Part shown: positions 6,893 through 14,605 of the stretch, piece after piece
Position numbering within the stretch: the stretch's first letter is position 1
How the letters are laid out: each line of letters opens with the position of its first letter
Virus record (IMG/VR): IMGVR_UViG_3300022602_000039
Span: 1 to 64,000 of that record
Length of the DNA stretch: 64,000 bases
Reading direction: 5' to 3' (one strand)
Origin: a virus
Translations under genes and position numbers: made by a program
The notes under the pieces: model-generated
The model's input: only the letters and a program-made list of their open reading frames with translations
Database searches by the model: none
Told to the model about the DNA's origin: nothing

Positions 6893-7087
6893 TTATTGAA
6901 TGATTCTCTCGGCATCCATCAAGCGCTGCTCCCTAATGGAACGAAGTGCCCAGGTTGTATCTTTCAGAACATCGATTGTCAAATTAAGAGACTTCTTTAG
7001 ATCTTCAATCTCTTGATAAAGAGCCTCAATTTCTGCAGCAACAGCAGGGTTAATCAATGCTCCTTCGTGGGTGTGCTTAATTTTCAT
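6893..7087 (-). CDS. hypothetical helical early protein
   Basis: A 64-residue protein, function not recognised, mostly helical (AEIEALYQEIEDLKKSLNLTIDVL). The start at 7087 rather than 7147 is set by the promoter, which ends 6 nt before it. Confidence 0.7.
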   Translation of the reverse strand: MKIKHTHEGALINPAVAAEIEALYQEIEDLKKSLNLTIDVLKDTTWALRSIREQRLMDAERIIQ

Positions 7088-7093
7088 ACACCT

Positions 7094-7122
7094 ATTATGG
7101 ATAAGATTAAAGGAAGTAGCAA
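7094..7122 (-). promoter_or_regulatory. early-type promoter, leaderless spacing
   Basis: TTGCTA-N17-CATAAT-N6-ATG(7087). Confidence 0.75.
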
Positions 7123-7173
7123 GCAAATATTTTGTTCTTGCGTACAAATAGAATTCCTATACCATATTTGAAT

Positions 7174-7239
7174 ATGGAAGAAATATTTCTAGGTCTACTT
7201 TGTTTTGTAGCTGTTCTAGCGATTGCACGTTATTGTTAA
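7174..7239 (+). CDS. possible membrane peptide, 21 aa
   Basis: MEEIFLGLLCFVAVLAIARYC, one hydrophobic helix. Upstream TTGCGT-N16-TACCAT on the plus strand could be a promoter. Weak call, based on composition only. Confidence 0.35.
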   Translation: MEEIFLGLLCFVAVLAIARYC

Positions 7240-7252
7240 TAAGTAAATTATT

Positions 7253-7366
7253 ATGCAATTTCTTCATCTAATTCACGATAAATTTCAAACCGGGTTAGCT
7301 ACAGGATTAGCTGCTGCTATTGTTTACCTGTGCTTCAGTACCTGGGGTAGATGGTCTGACGAATAA
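7253..7366 (+). CDS. possible small membrane protein, 37 aa
   Basis: MQFLHLIHDKFQTG followed by a hydrophobic segment (LATGLAAAIVYLCFSTW). It ends 3 nt before the tRNA-Gln 3' end on the other strand. Confidence 0.4.
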   Translation: MQFLHLIHDKFQTGLATGLAAAIVYLCFSTWGRWSDE

Positions 7367-7368
7367 AC

Positions 7369-7444
7369 TGGCTACGAGAGAAGGGTTTGAACCTTCAACC
7401 ACCAAATCCAAATTTTGGGGCTCTACCAATTGAGCTATCTCGTA
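7369..7444 (-). tRNA. tRNA-Gln (UUG)
   Basis: Full cloverleaf with CCA encoded. Acceptor TACGAGA/TCTCGTA, anticodon loop ATTTGGA (UUG at 34-36). U1-A72 and G73 are the usual glutamine identity features. Confidence 0.88.
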
Positions 7445-7529
7445 TTAAATTGTACAGGGTTTGTTTTTATCTCGTTGGCCTGATCCTGTGTTTGCCCTTC
7501 AGTTGGGTGCGACCCAAACATCTCTAAAT

Positions 7530-7605
7530 TGGCTGCCGAGGTAGGGATCGAACCTACGACCATGGTCTTAACAGGACCCCGCTACTACCGCTGAGCTACT
7601 CGGCA
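7530..7605 (-). tRNA. tRNA-Asn (GUU)
   Basis: Acceptor TGCCGAG/CTCGGCA, anticodon loop CTGTTAA (GUU), G73, CCA encoded. Confidence 0.9.
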
Positions 7606-7612
7606 TTATAAA

Positions 7613-7816
7613 TTAATTTCGTTGCTTCCTATCCTCTACCTTTTTTCTAGACTCCTTAGGTACAGTGTTAAGCATAATCTTCTTATTAAGCTTCTCTTCA
7701 GCTACAATAGCATTCCACTCCTCGTCCTTAAGTCCTTTTGGTCTATTGGCAAGGGTCTTATTAACGTTAAAAGCTTTAGAAGCGCGGGTAATAGAAAGGT
7801 TAGGCCAGAAGTGCAT
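7613..7816 (-). CDS. hypothetical basic protein, 67 aa
   Basis: Function not recognised; lysine/arginine-rich (KGLKDEEWNAIVAEEKLNKKI, ending SRKKVEDRKQRN). Lies just upstream of the tRNA pair. Confidence 0.6.
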   Translation of the reverse strand: MHFWPNLSITRASKAFNVNKTLANRPKGLKDEEWNAIVAEEKLNKKIMLNTVPKESRKKVEDRKQRN

Positions 7817-7910
7817 GATGTCAATATATTAGCATCAAATTGATAGATAATCAACTCTAAAAATAAACAAACCTATTAGAAATAAACAGCTCTAATCGTT
7901 GTCTGTGATT

Positions 7911-8300
7911 TTAGCTAGACCATTGCTCCGTTGGTAATACTGGCCAATTCGGACTTGTTATAGGATTAACAGCTAAGGATCTTACAGCTGAGCGATAGGT
8001 TAGAAACTCTGCTTGATTAGTTAGTTTAGGTGATCCTGTTGTGATGTCAGATAACGTTACCCAATCAGTTGCTGCTAATAAGCTCTGTGCTTTTGTCTTA
8101 CAAGCTGCTAATTGTTCTGCTTCAATTGCAGCATCATAAGCTGCAGCATCATAATTAATAACACCGTCTACAAGAGTTAAATAAGGATATTGACTAAAGG
8201 CATATGTATCAGAGATCTTTACAGCGTCAGCTGGAATCAGACTGATTTGTGTTTCGTCAAATCCCCATAATTTATTATTTGTGTCAATGTAATGATTCAT
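7911..8300 (-). CDS. tail fibre assembly-like protein
   Basis: A 129-residue protein. The C-terminal half (KAQSLLAATDWVTLSDI, then LTNQAEFLTYRSAVRSLAVNP, then WPVLPTEQW) has the pattern of phage tail-fibre assembly chaperones. It lies directly downstream of the fibre-like gene at 8304, which is the usual order. Confidence 0.72.
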   Translation of the reverse strand: MNHYIDTNNKLWGFDETQISLIPADAVKISDTYAFSQYPYLTLVDGVINYDAAAYDAAIEAEQLAACKTKAQSLLAATDWVTLSDITTGSPKLTNQAEFLTYRSAVRSLAVNPITSPNWPVLPTEQWSS

Positions 8301-8303
8301 AAA

Positions 8304-8984
8304 TTAACGAAGTTCATACCAATTACTAAACCCAGGCGTTTGAGAGGTCGTGATACTGTATGTACCACCTGCAGGTACAATAGCTGAAGTTGTAGATACG
8401 GGGTAGTAGGCATTAGACGATGATGTTACCCCAACAGTTACACCGTTTACAACTAAGATGAATCCCGCGCTCGCCGCTGCCGGTGATGTAACATTTACCA
8501 TAATTGGTCTATTTGTTGAATTAGTATACGTAGTATTTCGTGCTCTACTAGATGTTACATCTTGCCACGATTGAACTGAAGAGCCAATAGGAGCAGATGA
8601 TAATGTACTGCTATCGGAAAAGGTTATCCCTGCAGAACCAAAAGACATATACGTTGTATTACCTGCAATTGTTTGAATATAAATGGCGCCGGTATTACTC
8701 GGAATTCGTAAAGCAAGATTTGTTTGATCGCCAAAAAACCCTGTATTAACAATTCCGATTCCTGCAGTAGATCCAAATAATCCAGATCCACTAGATTGCA
8801 GTGTAGTTATATTAATAGCACCAGCACTTAAACTCGCACTACTCAAATTAGTTATGGTTGCAGTATTGGTATTTAAACTCGTAGTTGTCAGGTTACCAAA
8901 TGCGTTAACGGTCGCAGCTGTTGTACCATTAACTAGGATATATCCCTGAGGAGCTGTTTGATCTGCTTGTAAGGAAATTGACAT
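8304..8984 (-). CDS. tail fibre-like virion protein
   Basis: A 226-residue protein rich in S, T, N and G, with beta-strand repeats (TTTSLNTNTATITNLSSASL) like phage tail fibres. A distinct C-terminal domain (QSWQDVTSSRARNTTYTN, then NWYELR) is typical of receptor-binding tips. A late-type GATAAATA lies upstream, and its assembly protein follows. Confidence 0.75.
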   Translation of the reverse strand: MSISLQADQTAPQGYILVNGTTAATVNAFGNLTTTSLNTNTATITNLSSASLSAGAINITTLQSSGSGLFGSTAGIGIVNTGFFGDQTNLALRIPSNTGAIYIQTIAGNTTYMSFGSAGITFSDSSTLSSAPIGSSVQSWQDVTSSRARNTTYTNSTNRPIMVNVTSPAAASAGFILVVNGVTVGVTSSSNAYYPVSTTSAIVPAGGTYSITTSQTPGFSNWYELR

Positions 8985-8994
8985 ACTATACGTT

Positions 8995-9002
8995 TATTTA
9001 TC
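8995..9002 (-). promoter_or_regulatory. late-type octamer GATAAATA
   Basis: 10 nt upstream of the ATG at 8984, so a 5-nt leader would result. Confidence 0.5.
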
Positions 9003-9032
9003 ATAAAACATATAGTTTTCAATATATGTTTA

Positions 9033-9308
9033 TTAAGAAAAACTCTTAGCACCTTCTGCTAGAGCTTGGCCGATGGAGGAATAGAAGAGATTCATCTCTG
9101 CTTCATCATAAACCATATAGAACCCTTTGCAAACCTGATCGGCTTTATCCTTAGCTGCATTTATACCAGAGCCAGCGAACGTTTTACCATCTTCGAGTGT
9201 TCTAATCCAATCAGGAAACTCACCAAGATAAGTACAAAACATAGGTTTTTCATACTTGTCAGTAGTAACAGCGTAGTAGTTCTTTTTAATTGTATACTCA
9301 ATACTCAT
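9033..9308 (-). CDS. hypothetical protein, 91 aa
   Basis: Function not recognised; mixed alpha/beta composition. The start overlaps the upstream stop (TAATATG), giving an operon 9817-9033. Confidence 0.68.
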   Translation of the reverse strand: MSIEYTIKKNYYAVTTDKYEKPMFCTYLGEFPDWIRTLEDGKTFAGSGINAAKDKADQVCKGFYMVYDEAEMNLFYSSIGQALAEGAKSFS

Positions 9309-9309
9309 A

Positions 9310-9540
9310 TTATTTCTTTGCTACTCTCTTTACTGGCTTATTAGGATGCTTCTTAATATCCCACCAAATTGCTATAATAGGCACTCCAATAACAAGGAAA
9401 GGTATAACAACAAAAAAGATCAAACAAAGAGACATAGAATAACTACAATCCACAGGAGGTGTTACAGTAATATGACCATGATGAACAACAGGTTTATTGT
9501 CGCCACCTAACACCGAAGACCAAAAAATATATTGAAGCAT
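9310..9540 (-). CDS. membrane protein, 76 aa
   Basis: One strong transmembrane helix (SLCLIFFVVIPFLVIGVPIIAIWW) followed by a basic tail (KKHPNKPVKRVAKK). Translationally coupled to its neighbours by TAATATG overlaps. Confidence 0.68.
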   Translation of the reverse strand: MLQYIFWSSVLGGDNKPVVHHGHITVTPPVDCSYSMSLCLIFFVVIPFLVIGVPIIAIWWDIKKHPNKPVKRVAKK

Positions 9541-9541
9541 A

Positions 9542-9817
9542 TTACAGAGTCTTAATTCTCTTTTGATTATCTCTATAGATAGTTAACGCTTCAATAATGG
9601 AATCAAGATTACAGTTATCAAAGATAATCTTTGTAGCAGGCTTTGGATTCCTATCAAAGTGACCGGGATCGGTATCTTCTATAGCAAACTCTGACCATTG
9701 TTCACCATTATCCTTATAAGGTCGAATGTGGAGAATCTGATTACTCTCTCGAGCATCGCTCTCAAAAAGCTCGACTTGGACAGTACTTGTAATTCTATTT
9801 CTATTTCTAGTTTGCAT
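9542..9817 (-). CDS. hypothetical early protein (family A, copy 2)
   Basis: A 91-residue paralogue of 128-397, also followed on its 5' side by an HNH leader. Start 9817 is set by the promoter with TATTAT 6 nt upstream. Function not recognised. Confidence 0.75.
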   Translation of the reverse strand: MQTRNRNRITSTVQVELFESDARESNQILHIRPYKDNGEQWSEFAIEDTDPGHFDRNPKPATKIIFDNCNLDSIIEALTIYRDNQKRIKTL

Positions 9818-9823
9818 ACATGC

Positions 9824-9852
9824 ATAATAATGCATTTTCATTATGAAAGCAA
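9824..9852 (-). promoter_or_regulatory. early-type promoter, leaderless spacing
   Basis: TTGCTT-N17-TATTAT-N6-ATG(9817). Confidence 0.75.
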
Positions 9853-9862
9853 GAAAAAAAGG

Positions 9863-9953
9863 CCTCCGAAGCACTATTGTCTGTCATGAGCAATAAACTT
9901 ACCTATAACTATGGTCACAAGAAAGGTGCTTCGGAGGTATAAATATATATGTC
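9863..9953 (+). ncRNA. structured leader of HNH cassette 2
   Basis: Near-identical to the leader at 443-533: arms 9863-9874 and 9926-9937, mini-ORF 9886-9942, TATAAATA 9938-9945. The HNH gene it served is truncated. Confidence 0.72.
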
Positions 9954-10088
9954 ATGAGCAATCAAACTACCACACAAGAACTCTCTAAAAATAAGAAAAG
10001 TAAAGATAGAAATAGAGATTATTACTTACGTAATAAAGAGAAATTAACAGCTACAACAATTCCAGTTGTATCCTTTTCAATAGTATAG
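9954..10088 (+). pseudogene. truncated HNH homing endonuclease
   Basis: The first ~33 codons match the HNH at 534-1349 almost base for base. The similarity then stops and the frame ends at 10088 after 44 codons, with no HNH domain. The downstream sequence belongs to an antisense early gene, so the cassette has been cut by deletion or recombination. Confidence 0.8.
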
Positions 10089-10114
10089 TGACTGATATGA
10101 CCTTTAAGAGACAT
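10022..10114 (-). CDS. truncated early gene, 30 aa
   Basis: MSLKGHISHYTIEKDTTGIVVAVN has a proper early promoter 6 nt upstream, but its last codons are antisense to the HNH remnant. It looks like a phage gene that lost its 3' part at the HNH junction. Confidence 0.5.
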   Translation of the reverse strand: MSLKGHISHYTIEKDTTGIVVAVNFSLLRK

Positions 10115-10120
10115 TCCTTA

Positions 10121-10149
10121 ATACTATAGGCATTCTATGGACTAGTCAA
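10121..10149 (-). promoter_or_regulatory. early-type promoter, leaderless spacing
   Basis: TTGACT-N17-TAGTAT-N6-ATG(10114). Confidence 0.8.
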
Positions 10150-10155
10150 GATTTT

Positions 10156-10416
10156 TTACCCAATTAAATTCACATCACTATAATAATGACCAAACTCACT
10201 TAAAAAGGATTCAACTTTTTTAGAATCAGTAATACCTGTTCTTCTGATTAAATCTAAATCTAATTTTCTAACAAGCTCCTTAGCAGCCTCTTCTGTTCTA
10301 CAGACTGCTTTAAATTCATCATTATTTTCGCTGGAGCTAAATACTACAAAAACCTTATTGTCTATATCTTCATTAACAATATTCATATAAGCTTCTGTCA
10401 ATTTGTCAAACTTCAT
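10156..10416 (-). CDS. protein with capsid-targeting-like N-terminus (family D)
   Basis: An 86-residue protein beginning MKFDKLTEAYMN; KLTE-A matches the cleavage consensus of the T4 prohead protease (L-x-E). The body (NKVFVVFSSSENNDEF) is homologous to 14000-14242 (NKVYVVFDGTGEFD). Start 10416 is set by the late octamer GATAAATA 5 nt upstream. Role as an internal head protein is inference. Confidence 0.68.
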   Translation of the reverse strand: MKFDKLTEAYMNIVNEDIDNKVFVVFSSSENNDEFKAVCRTEEAAKELVRKLDLDLIRRTGITDSKKVESFLSEFGHYYSDVNLIG

Positions 10417-10421
10417 ATTAT

Positions 10422-10429
10422 TATTTATC
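10422..10429 (-). promoter_or_regulatory. late-type octamer GATAAATA
   Basis: 5 nt before the ATG at 10416. Confidence 0.6.
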
Positions 10430-10432
10430 TTT

Positions 10433-10624
10433 TTATTCCTTTTTGTATGTGAAATAATGTACTTCATGCTCTGCATAAGCTGCAAAGCTCTTATTACACT
10501 CATCACATTCTACTTCAATAGTATCATTATGCCCTCTAAAATGCTCAAAAGAATCTCCACTCTCATGACCACAATAAGGACAAACTACTTCATCAGTATA
10601 GCTACAATCAATTTCCTTTTCCAT
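10433..10624 (-). CDS. zinc-ribbon protein, 63 aa
   Basis: CPYCGHESGDSFEH followed by VECDECNKSF gives a classic four-cysteine zinc ribbon. The start at 10624 has a Shine-Dalgarno site (AAAGGAG), one of the few in this region. Confidence 0.75.
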   Translation of the reverse strand: MEKEIDCSYTDEVVCPYCGHESGDSFEHFRGHNDTIEVECDECNKSFAAYAEHEVHYFTYKKE

Positions 10625-11027
10625 ATTTCTCCTTTGTTCTATCAAAAGCATTATTATACACTACCTCAATAGGATTACCATCACATCCTAGATACTTTCC
10701 ATTCTCATCAAAGAGCTTATGGAACTCATCAATGATCATCTCATTCTGATAAACATCCCTTGCATACCATTCACCATATTTGCAACCATGTTTCCAAAGA
10801 GAATTCTCTACACTACAGCATCCTTCCTCACCACAGCTTTCACAAACTGGGCAATAAGGGCTTTCTCCAATGTCAATGTCATCTTCTTCCATGTTTATAA
10901 TTCTTGTATTTTGTTCTGAATAATGTTCCTTAATAGCCTTTTCAGCATCTTCATATGAATTATACTCAATACCATCTATAAAGCTCCAGCAATTACTAAA
11001 GTATCTTTGAATTCTAAAATGCTTCAT
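10608..11027 (-). CDS. cysteine-rich hypothetical protein
   Basis: A 139-residue protein with CPVCESCGEEGCCS in the middle, likely metal-binding. Function not recognised. The start overlaps the upstream stop (TAATATG). Confidence 0.7.
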   Translation of the reverse strand: MKHFRIQRYFSNCWSFIDGIEYNSYEDAEKAIKEHYSEQNTRIINMEEDDIDIGESPYCPVCESCGEEGCCSVENSLWKHGCKYGEWYARDVYQNEMIIDEFHKLFDENGKYLGCDGNPIEVVYNNAFDRTKEKYGKGN

Positions 11028-11028
11028 A

Positions 11029-11280
11029 TTAACCAAAAATTACTTTGCCATTATACACAATATCCCAAGGATCTAATTCAAAGTCTCTTTCAGCTTTAAT
11101 ATAGCAATCAGCAATATAGAGACTCTTAAGTGATCTGATATACTCTGACATCTGCATAATCTGATCCAATGCCTTTAGTCCACAGCCAATAGTAATCTCT
11201 TCTTTCTTCTCTTTGATTAGGAGACCTAAAAGAGACTCTCTGATTGCAATCTTTTGTGGTATCCAATTCATATTAGTCAT
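11029..11280 (-). CDS. hypothetical protein, 83 aa
   Basis: Function not recognised. Helical middle (LGLLIKEKKEEITIGCGLKAL). Overlaps the upstream gene by 4 nt (ATGA); a second start exists at 11271. Confidence 0.65.
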   Translation of the reverse strand: MTNMNWIPQKIAIRESLLGLLIKEKKEEITIGCGLKALDQIMQMSEYIRSLKSLYIADCYIKAERDFELDPWDIVYNGKVIFG

Positions 11281-11465
11281 TCATATACCTCCTCATATAT
11301 CAGAGGAAAATTGGTATCTGATACAATGATTAGCTCTGATGTAACCTTTCCAAGACTTTCCCTAGTCTCATTACCATTAAGAATTTTATTAAGATAAACA
11401 ACACCATTTTCCTTTCTATCAAATGATACTAGTTCATTAGTGTCTTTGTTTTTATATGTCTTCAT
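11277..11465 (-). CDS. hypothetical early protein, 62 aa
   Basis: Function not recognised. First gene of the 11465-10433 operon, driven by a canonical leaderless promoter. Confidence 0.7.
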   Translation of the reverse strand: MKTYKNKDTNELVSFDRKENGVVYLNKILNGNETRESLGKVTSELIIVSDTNFPLIYEEVYE

Positions 11466-11471
11466 AATCTT

Positions 11472-11500
11472 ATTCTATATGCTTTAGGAGGAGGTGTCAA
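11472..11500 (-). promoter_or_regulatory. early-type promoter, leaderless spacing
   Basis: TTGACA-N17-TAGAAT-N6-ATG(11465). Its upstream side is now the HNH cassette 3 leader. Confidence 0.85.
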
Positions 11501-11506
11501 GAAGAA

Positions 11507-11596
11507 CCTCCGGGATACGATTGTCTGTCATGATCAATATAATACAAACAGCTATGGCTGTAAGAAATGTACCCCGGAGGCATAAATAATTTAGTC
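11507..11596 (+). ncRNA. structured leader of HNH cassette 3
   Basis: Arms CCTCCGGGATAC (11507-11518) and GTACCCCGGAGG (11569-11580) pair at 11 of 12 positions. An inner hairpin ACAGC-TATG-GCTGT is perfect. Mini-ORF 11530-11589 (19 aa) ends inside CATAAATA (11581-11588). Confidence 0.75.
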
Positions 11597-12385
11597 ATGA
11601 TCACAAATAATACCACGCAAGAATCGTCTGTTGACGAAAAGATATTAAAACACAAAGAAGCTAAAAGAGAGTATTATAGGCAATACGCTTTAAAAAAGAA
11701 AGCTCTTAATCCAAATCATTACAAGGATTGGTATCAAAGAAATAGAGAACGTATTCGTAGTGATGAAGAGAGAACAAAAAGAACTAAAGAATACACTAAA
11801 CAATGGTATCAAGAAAATAGAGAACGCGAATTAAAGAAAGCAAAAGAATATCAAAAGAATAATAGAGAAGTGAGAAGCGAATATGTAAGAAATTGGCTCA
11901 AAGCCAATCCTGACAAATATGAAAAGCATTTAGAAAGCACCACAGAATGGATAAAGAAAAATAAAAAAAGAATAAGAAGCCGTACAAACAAAAAATATCA
12001 AACAGATCCCCAGTATAAGCTTAGCAATACATTAAGAACCCGTATTAATCATGCTGTAAAAAATCATAACGTATGTAAAAGTGCTTCTACTATGAAGCTT
12101 GTAGGGTGTGATATAACTACTTTAAAAGAGCATATCGAATCACAATTCGTAGAGGGAATGAGTTGGGATAACTACAACCATAAAACATGGCATATAGATC
12201 ATATCAAGCCGTGTAATGCTTTTGATTTATCGGATCCTGAGCAGCAAAAACAATGCTTTCATTATACCAATTTGAGACCTCTTTGGGCTACAGATAATTT
12301 AAAAAGACCTAAGGATGGTCGCGATGTTCTTTTGGACGAATCGCCGCTGTCACCCTTATTACCCATTGAGATTCAGTCTCACTAA
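11597..12385 (+). CDS. HNH homing endonuclease with basic repeats
   Basis: A 262-residue protein. Lysine/arginine-rich N-terminal repeats (WYQENRERELKKAKEYQ) precede the HNH core (WHIDHIKPCNAFDL, then QQKQCFHYTNLRPLW). After the usual RPKDGRDV ending the frame runs on into sequence antisense to the convergent gene, overlapping it by 77 nt. This suggests insertion removed both original stop codons. Confidence 0.87.
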   Translation: MITNNTTQESSVDEKILKHKEAKREYYRQYALKKKALNPNHYKDWYQRNRERIRSDEERTKRTKEYTKQWYQENRERELKKAKEYQKNNREVRSEYVRNWLKANPDKYEKHLESTTEWIKKNKKRIRSRTNKKYQTDPQYKLSNTLRTRINHAVKNHNVCKSASTMKLVGCDITTLKEHIESQFVEGMSWDNYNHKTWHIDHIKPCNAFDLSDPEQQKQCFHYTNLRPLWATDNLKRPKDGRDVLLDESPLSPLLPIEIQSH

Positions 12386-13004
12386 CATCCCAGAGAAGAT
12401 TAACAATCTCTGACTTCTCTCCTCTTGGCAAATTAGGCATAGCTTTATCAATGCTCTTCCAAATATCACTCCAATCAGCTGTGTCCTTATTCTCAATAGC
12501 ATTAGCAATCTTCTTCCAAAGCTTCTTAGGGATCTTAAAGTCCTTATGCTCAATTGCTCCTTGAACTACAGGCAAAGGAACACCAGTGTGTGAGTGCGGA
12601 GCGTCGAAATCCCTTGTATAGTCTGCCCATCCGTCGTTCCTCTTAAAAGCTTTGTACCTTCTAAGAGTTTTTTGAACTTCATATCCAAGAGTAGCATCGC
12701 CTACCTTCTCTTGATTGTAAATACCCCAAGAAGCGTCGAGATGACCTCCAAGGTCTGGATCCTTAAAGAGAGTATCTCTTATAAATTTATGACAAGCCCT
12801 CCTATCCTCATAATCGATACAATGATCGAAAGCTTCGCTCAAAGCATAATCAACCTGGCCCAAGCGTAAGCGCTGATACACCTCTAACGCACGGATTATT
12901 ACGTTTAGGTGTTCCTCTTGAAATTCTACAACAACCGGTTGACGTACCTTTTCTTTATAGCTTTTGGCAGCTGCTTTAAGAGTCTTTGCGGCTTTCTTAT
13001 TCAT
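12309..13004 (-). CDS. hypothetical early protein, 231 aa
   Basis: Function not recognised. Its basic N-terminus (AAAKSYKEKVRQPVVVEFQ) is shared with the 33-aa ORF at 14247-14348. Start 13004 is set by the promoter. The 3' end is antisense to the HNH gene. Confidence 0.75.
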   Translation of the reverse strand: MNKKAAKTLKAAAKSYKEKVRQPVVVEFQEEHLNVIIRALEVYQRLRLGQVDYALSEAFDHCIDYEDRRACHKFIRDTLFKDPDLGGHLDASWGIYNQEKVGDATLGYEVQKTLRRYKAFKRNDGWADYTRDFDAPHSHTGVPLPVVQGAIEHKDFKIPKKLWKKIANAIENKDTADWSDIWKSIDKAMPNLPRGEKSEIVNLLWDVSETESQWVIRVTAAIRPKEHRDHP

Positions 13005-13010
13005 ACACCT

Positions 13011-13039
13011 ATAATACATGATATCGTAGGCATCGGCAA
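13011..13039 (-). promoter_or_regulatory. early-type promoter, leaderless spacing
   Basis: TTGCCG-N17-TATTAT-N6-ATG(13004). Confidence 0.75.
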
Positions 13040-13046
13040 GAAGAAA

Positions 13047-13136
13047 CTCCTAGGCGTTGTTGGAACTGCGATGAACACAAACACAAACCGTAGAATGTAT
13101 ACGGAAAGAACGCCTAGGAGCATAAATATTTATGCG
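13047..13136 (+). ncRNA. structured leader of HNH cassette 4
   Basis: Arms CTCCTAGGCGTT (13047-13058) and AACGCCTAGGAG (13109-13120) pair over 12 of 12 positions, with an inner CCGTA/TACGG hairpin. Here the mini-ORF ATG (13071) is in frame with the HNH gene, 66 nt before its start. CATAAATA is at 13121-13128. Confidence 0.75.
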
Positions 13137-14003
13137 ATGAACAACACAACTCAACAACCGTCTACTGTAATAACCAACTGCTTATACTGCAGCAAAGAGT
13201 TTTCTTTTTACCCTCCTTCGCGTAATAGAAGATATTGCTCACGAAAATGTTCGGGGATTCATGCAGCAAGTAAGCGACCATCATTAACCGTAACAGCTAA
13301 CTGTAAAATCTGTAATAAAGAGTTTTCTTTCTTCCAGTGCAAGAAAGCAAAATATTGCTCAATGGCGTGTCGTGCGAAAGGTAGAATAAAGCCAGGTACT
13401 GCAGAACGCAAAAAACAATATGTTTTGGAGCATAAAGAATATCACAGTATAAAGTCTAAAGAGTGTTACGAGAGAAATAAAGAAAGATATAAAGAAAAAG
13501 GTAAAGAAAGGCGTAAGGATCCAGAGTACAAAAAACGAACAGCAGAGTATCAAAGAAACTATCTCAAAGATCCTAAGACTAAAGAGCGCATGAAAGAGTA
13601 CTATAAGGAATATAACGAGCTAACAAAAGATCGTAGAAACGAACTTACTAGAGCTTTATATAGAAAATATATTAAAGATCCAAAGCATAAGATAAAACGT
13701 AAGCTACGTAATAGATTATACAGTGCGTTAAAAGCTAAAAACGCTGAGAAACAATTAAGTGCTATAGCTCTTGTTGGATGCTCTATAGAAGATCTAAAGA
13801 AGCATATAGAATCCCAATGGTTACCAGGGATGACTTGGGAGAATCATACTATAAATGGTTGGCATGTTGATCATATAATGCCTTGTAATACATTTGACTT
13901 AACCAATATAGAAGAACAAAAGAAATGCTTTCACTATACTAATCTGAGACCTCTCTGGGGACCTGATAATGTATCCAGGCCCCATGATGGTAGTGATCTT
14001 TAG
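13137..14003 (+). CDS. HNH homing endonuclease with two zinc fingers
   Basis: A 288-residue protein. Residues ~12-75 hold two Cys4 fingers (CLYCSKEF-x-YCSRKC and CKICNKEF-x-YCSMAC), then basic repeats, then the HNH core (WHVDHIMPCNTFDL, QKKCFHYTNLRPLW). Late octamer 8 nt upstream. Readthrough from the leader mini-ORF would add 22 residues. Confidence 0.88.
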   Translation: MNNTTQQPSTVITNCLYCSKEFSFYPPSRNRRYCSRKCSGIHAASKRPSLTVTANCKICNKEFSFFQCKKAKYCSMACRAKGRIKPGTAERKKQYVLEHKEYHSIKSKECYERNKERYKEKGKERRKDPEYKKRTAEYQRNYLKDPKTKERMKEYYKEYNELTKDRRNELTRALYRKYIKDPKHKIKRKLRNRLYSALKAKNAEKQLSAIALVGCSIEDLKKHIESQWLPGMTWENHTINGWHVDHIMPCNTFDLTNIEEQKKCFHYTNLRPLWGPDNVSRPHDGSDL

Positions 14004-14242
14004 GACACTTCAAACTCTTCAATATAAGCATGAGCTTCACTAACAAGATCTTCTTTGCTCATCTTAAGATAAGGATTCATACTTTTGTTCTTCTTGAGTA
14101 AAATCTCATTTACAACAAAATTAATAGCATTATTCTTTTCAGCAAAAATCTTATAAACACTAGGAGTATCAAACTCCCCTGTACCATCAAATACAACATA
14201 CACTTTATTCATAAAACTTTCAACTAGTTTATCAAACTTCAT
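14000..14242 (-). CDS. protein with capsid-targeting-like N-terminus (family D)
   Basis: An 80-residue paralogue of 10156-10416. It starts MKFDKLVESFMNKVYVVF; LVE-S is a possible prohead-protease site (inference). AATAAATA lies 5 nt upstream of the ATG, which decides the start. The stop overlaps the end of the HNH gene. Confidence 0.68.
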   Translation of the reverse strand: MKFDKLVESFMNKVYVVFDGTGEFDTPSVYKIFAEKNNAINFVVNEILLKKNKSMNPYLKMSKEDLVSEAHAYIEEFEVS

Positions 14243-14246
14243 ATTA

Positions 14247-14348
14247 TTATTTATTCTGAAACTCAATAGTAACAGGCTGTCGAACTTTCTCTTTATAGCT
14301 CTTTGCAGCCTTCTTGAGATTCTTTTTAGCTTGTGCTTTAGTAGTCAT
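14247..14348 (-). CDS. truncated paralogue of 12309-13004, 33 aa
   Basis: Keeps only the basic N-terminal segment (AAKSYKEKVRQPVTIEFQ). Its stop lies in the AATAAATA late octamer of the next gene. Own promoter present, so it may still be expressed. Confidence 0.6.
   Translation of the reverse strand: MTTKAQAKKNLKKAAKSYKEKVRQPVTIEFQNK
14248..14255 (-). promoter_or_regulatory. late-type octamer AATAAATA
   Basis: 5 nt before the ATG at 14242. Confidence 0.6.
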
Positions 14349-14357
14349 TATGCTTTT

Positions 14358-14386
14358 ATAATATATGAATCCTTAGGACTCTTCAA
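14358..14386 (-). promoter_or_regulatory. early-type promoter
   Basis: TTGAAG-N17-TATTAT with 9 nt to the ATG at 14348, giving a 3-nt leader. Confidence 0.7.
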
Positions 14387-14570
14387 GCTCAAAATCTACA
14401 TCACTGATCAGATCAATCTCTACAGGTGCATCATAGATATACTCTTTGGCTAAATCCTTACAAAGTTTGTGACACTCCTTGAACAGAGCTACACCTTTAA
14501 GATCATCCTCTACATCCATGATCTCATCAATCTCAATGACAACTCTGCCTTGTACTCTAATTGCTTTCAT
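14373..14570 (-). CDS. hypothetical early protein (family C, copy 2)
   Basis: A 65-residue paralogue of 5335-5544 (QGRVVIEIDEIMDVEDD). Function not recognised. Confidence 0.75.
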   Translation of the reverse strand: MKAIRVQGRVVIEIDEIMDVEDDLKGVALFKECHKLCKDLAKEYIYDAPVEIDLISDVDFELEES

Positions 14571-14576
14571 TATTAC

Positions 14577-14605
14577 AGTCTATATGATTCTTTAGGACAC
14601 TTCAA
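14577..14605 (-). promoter_or_regulatory. early-type promoter, leaderless spacing
   Basis: TTGAAG-N17-TAGACT-N6-ATG(14570). Confidence 0.8.
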
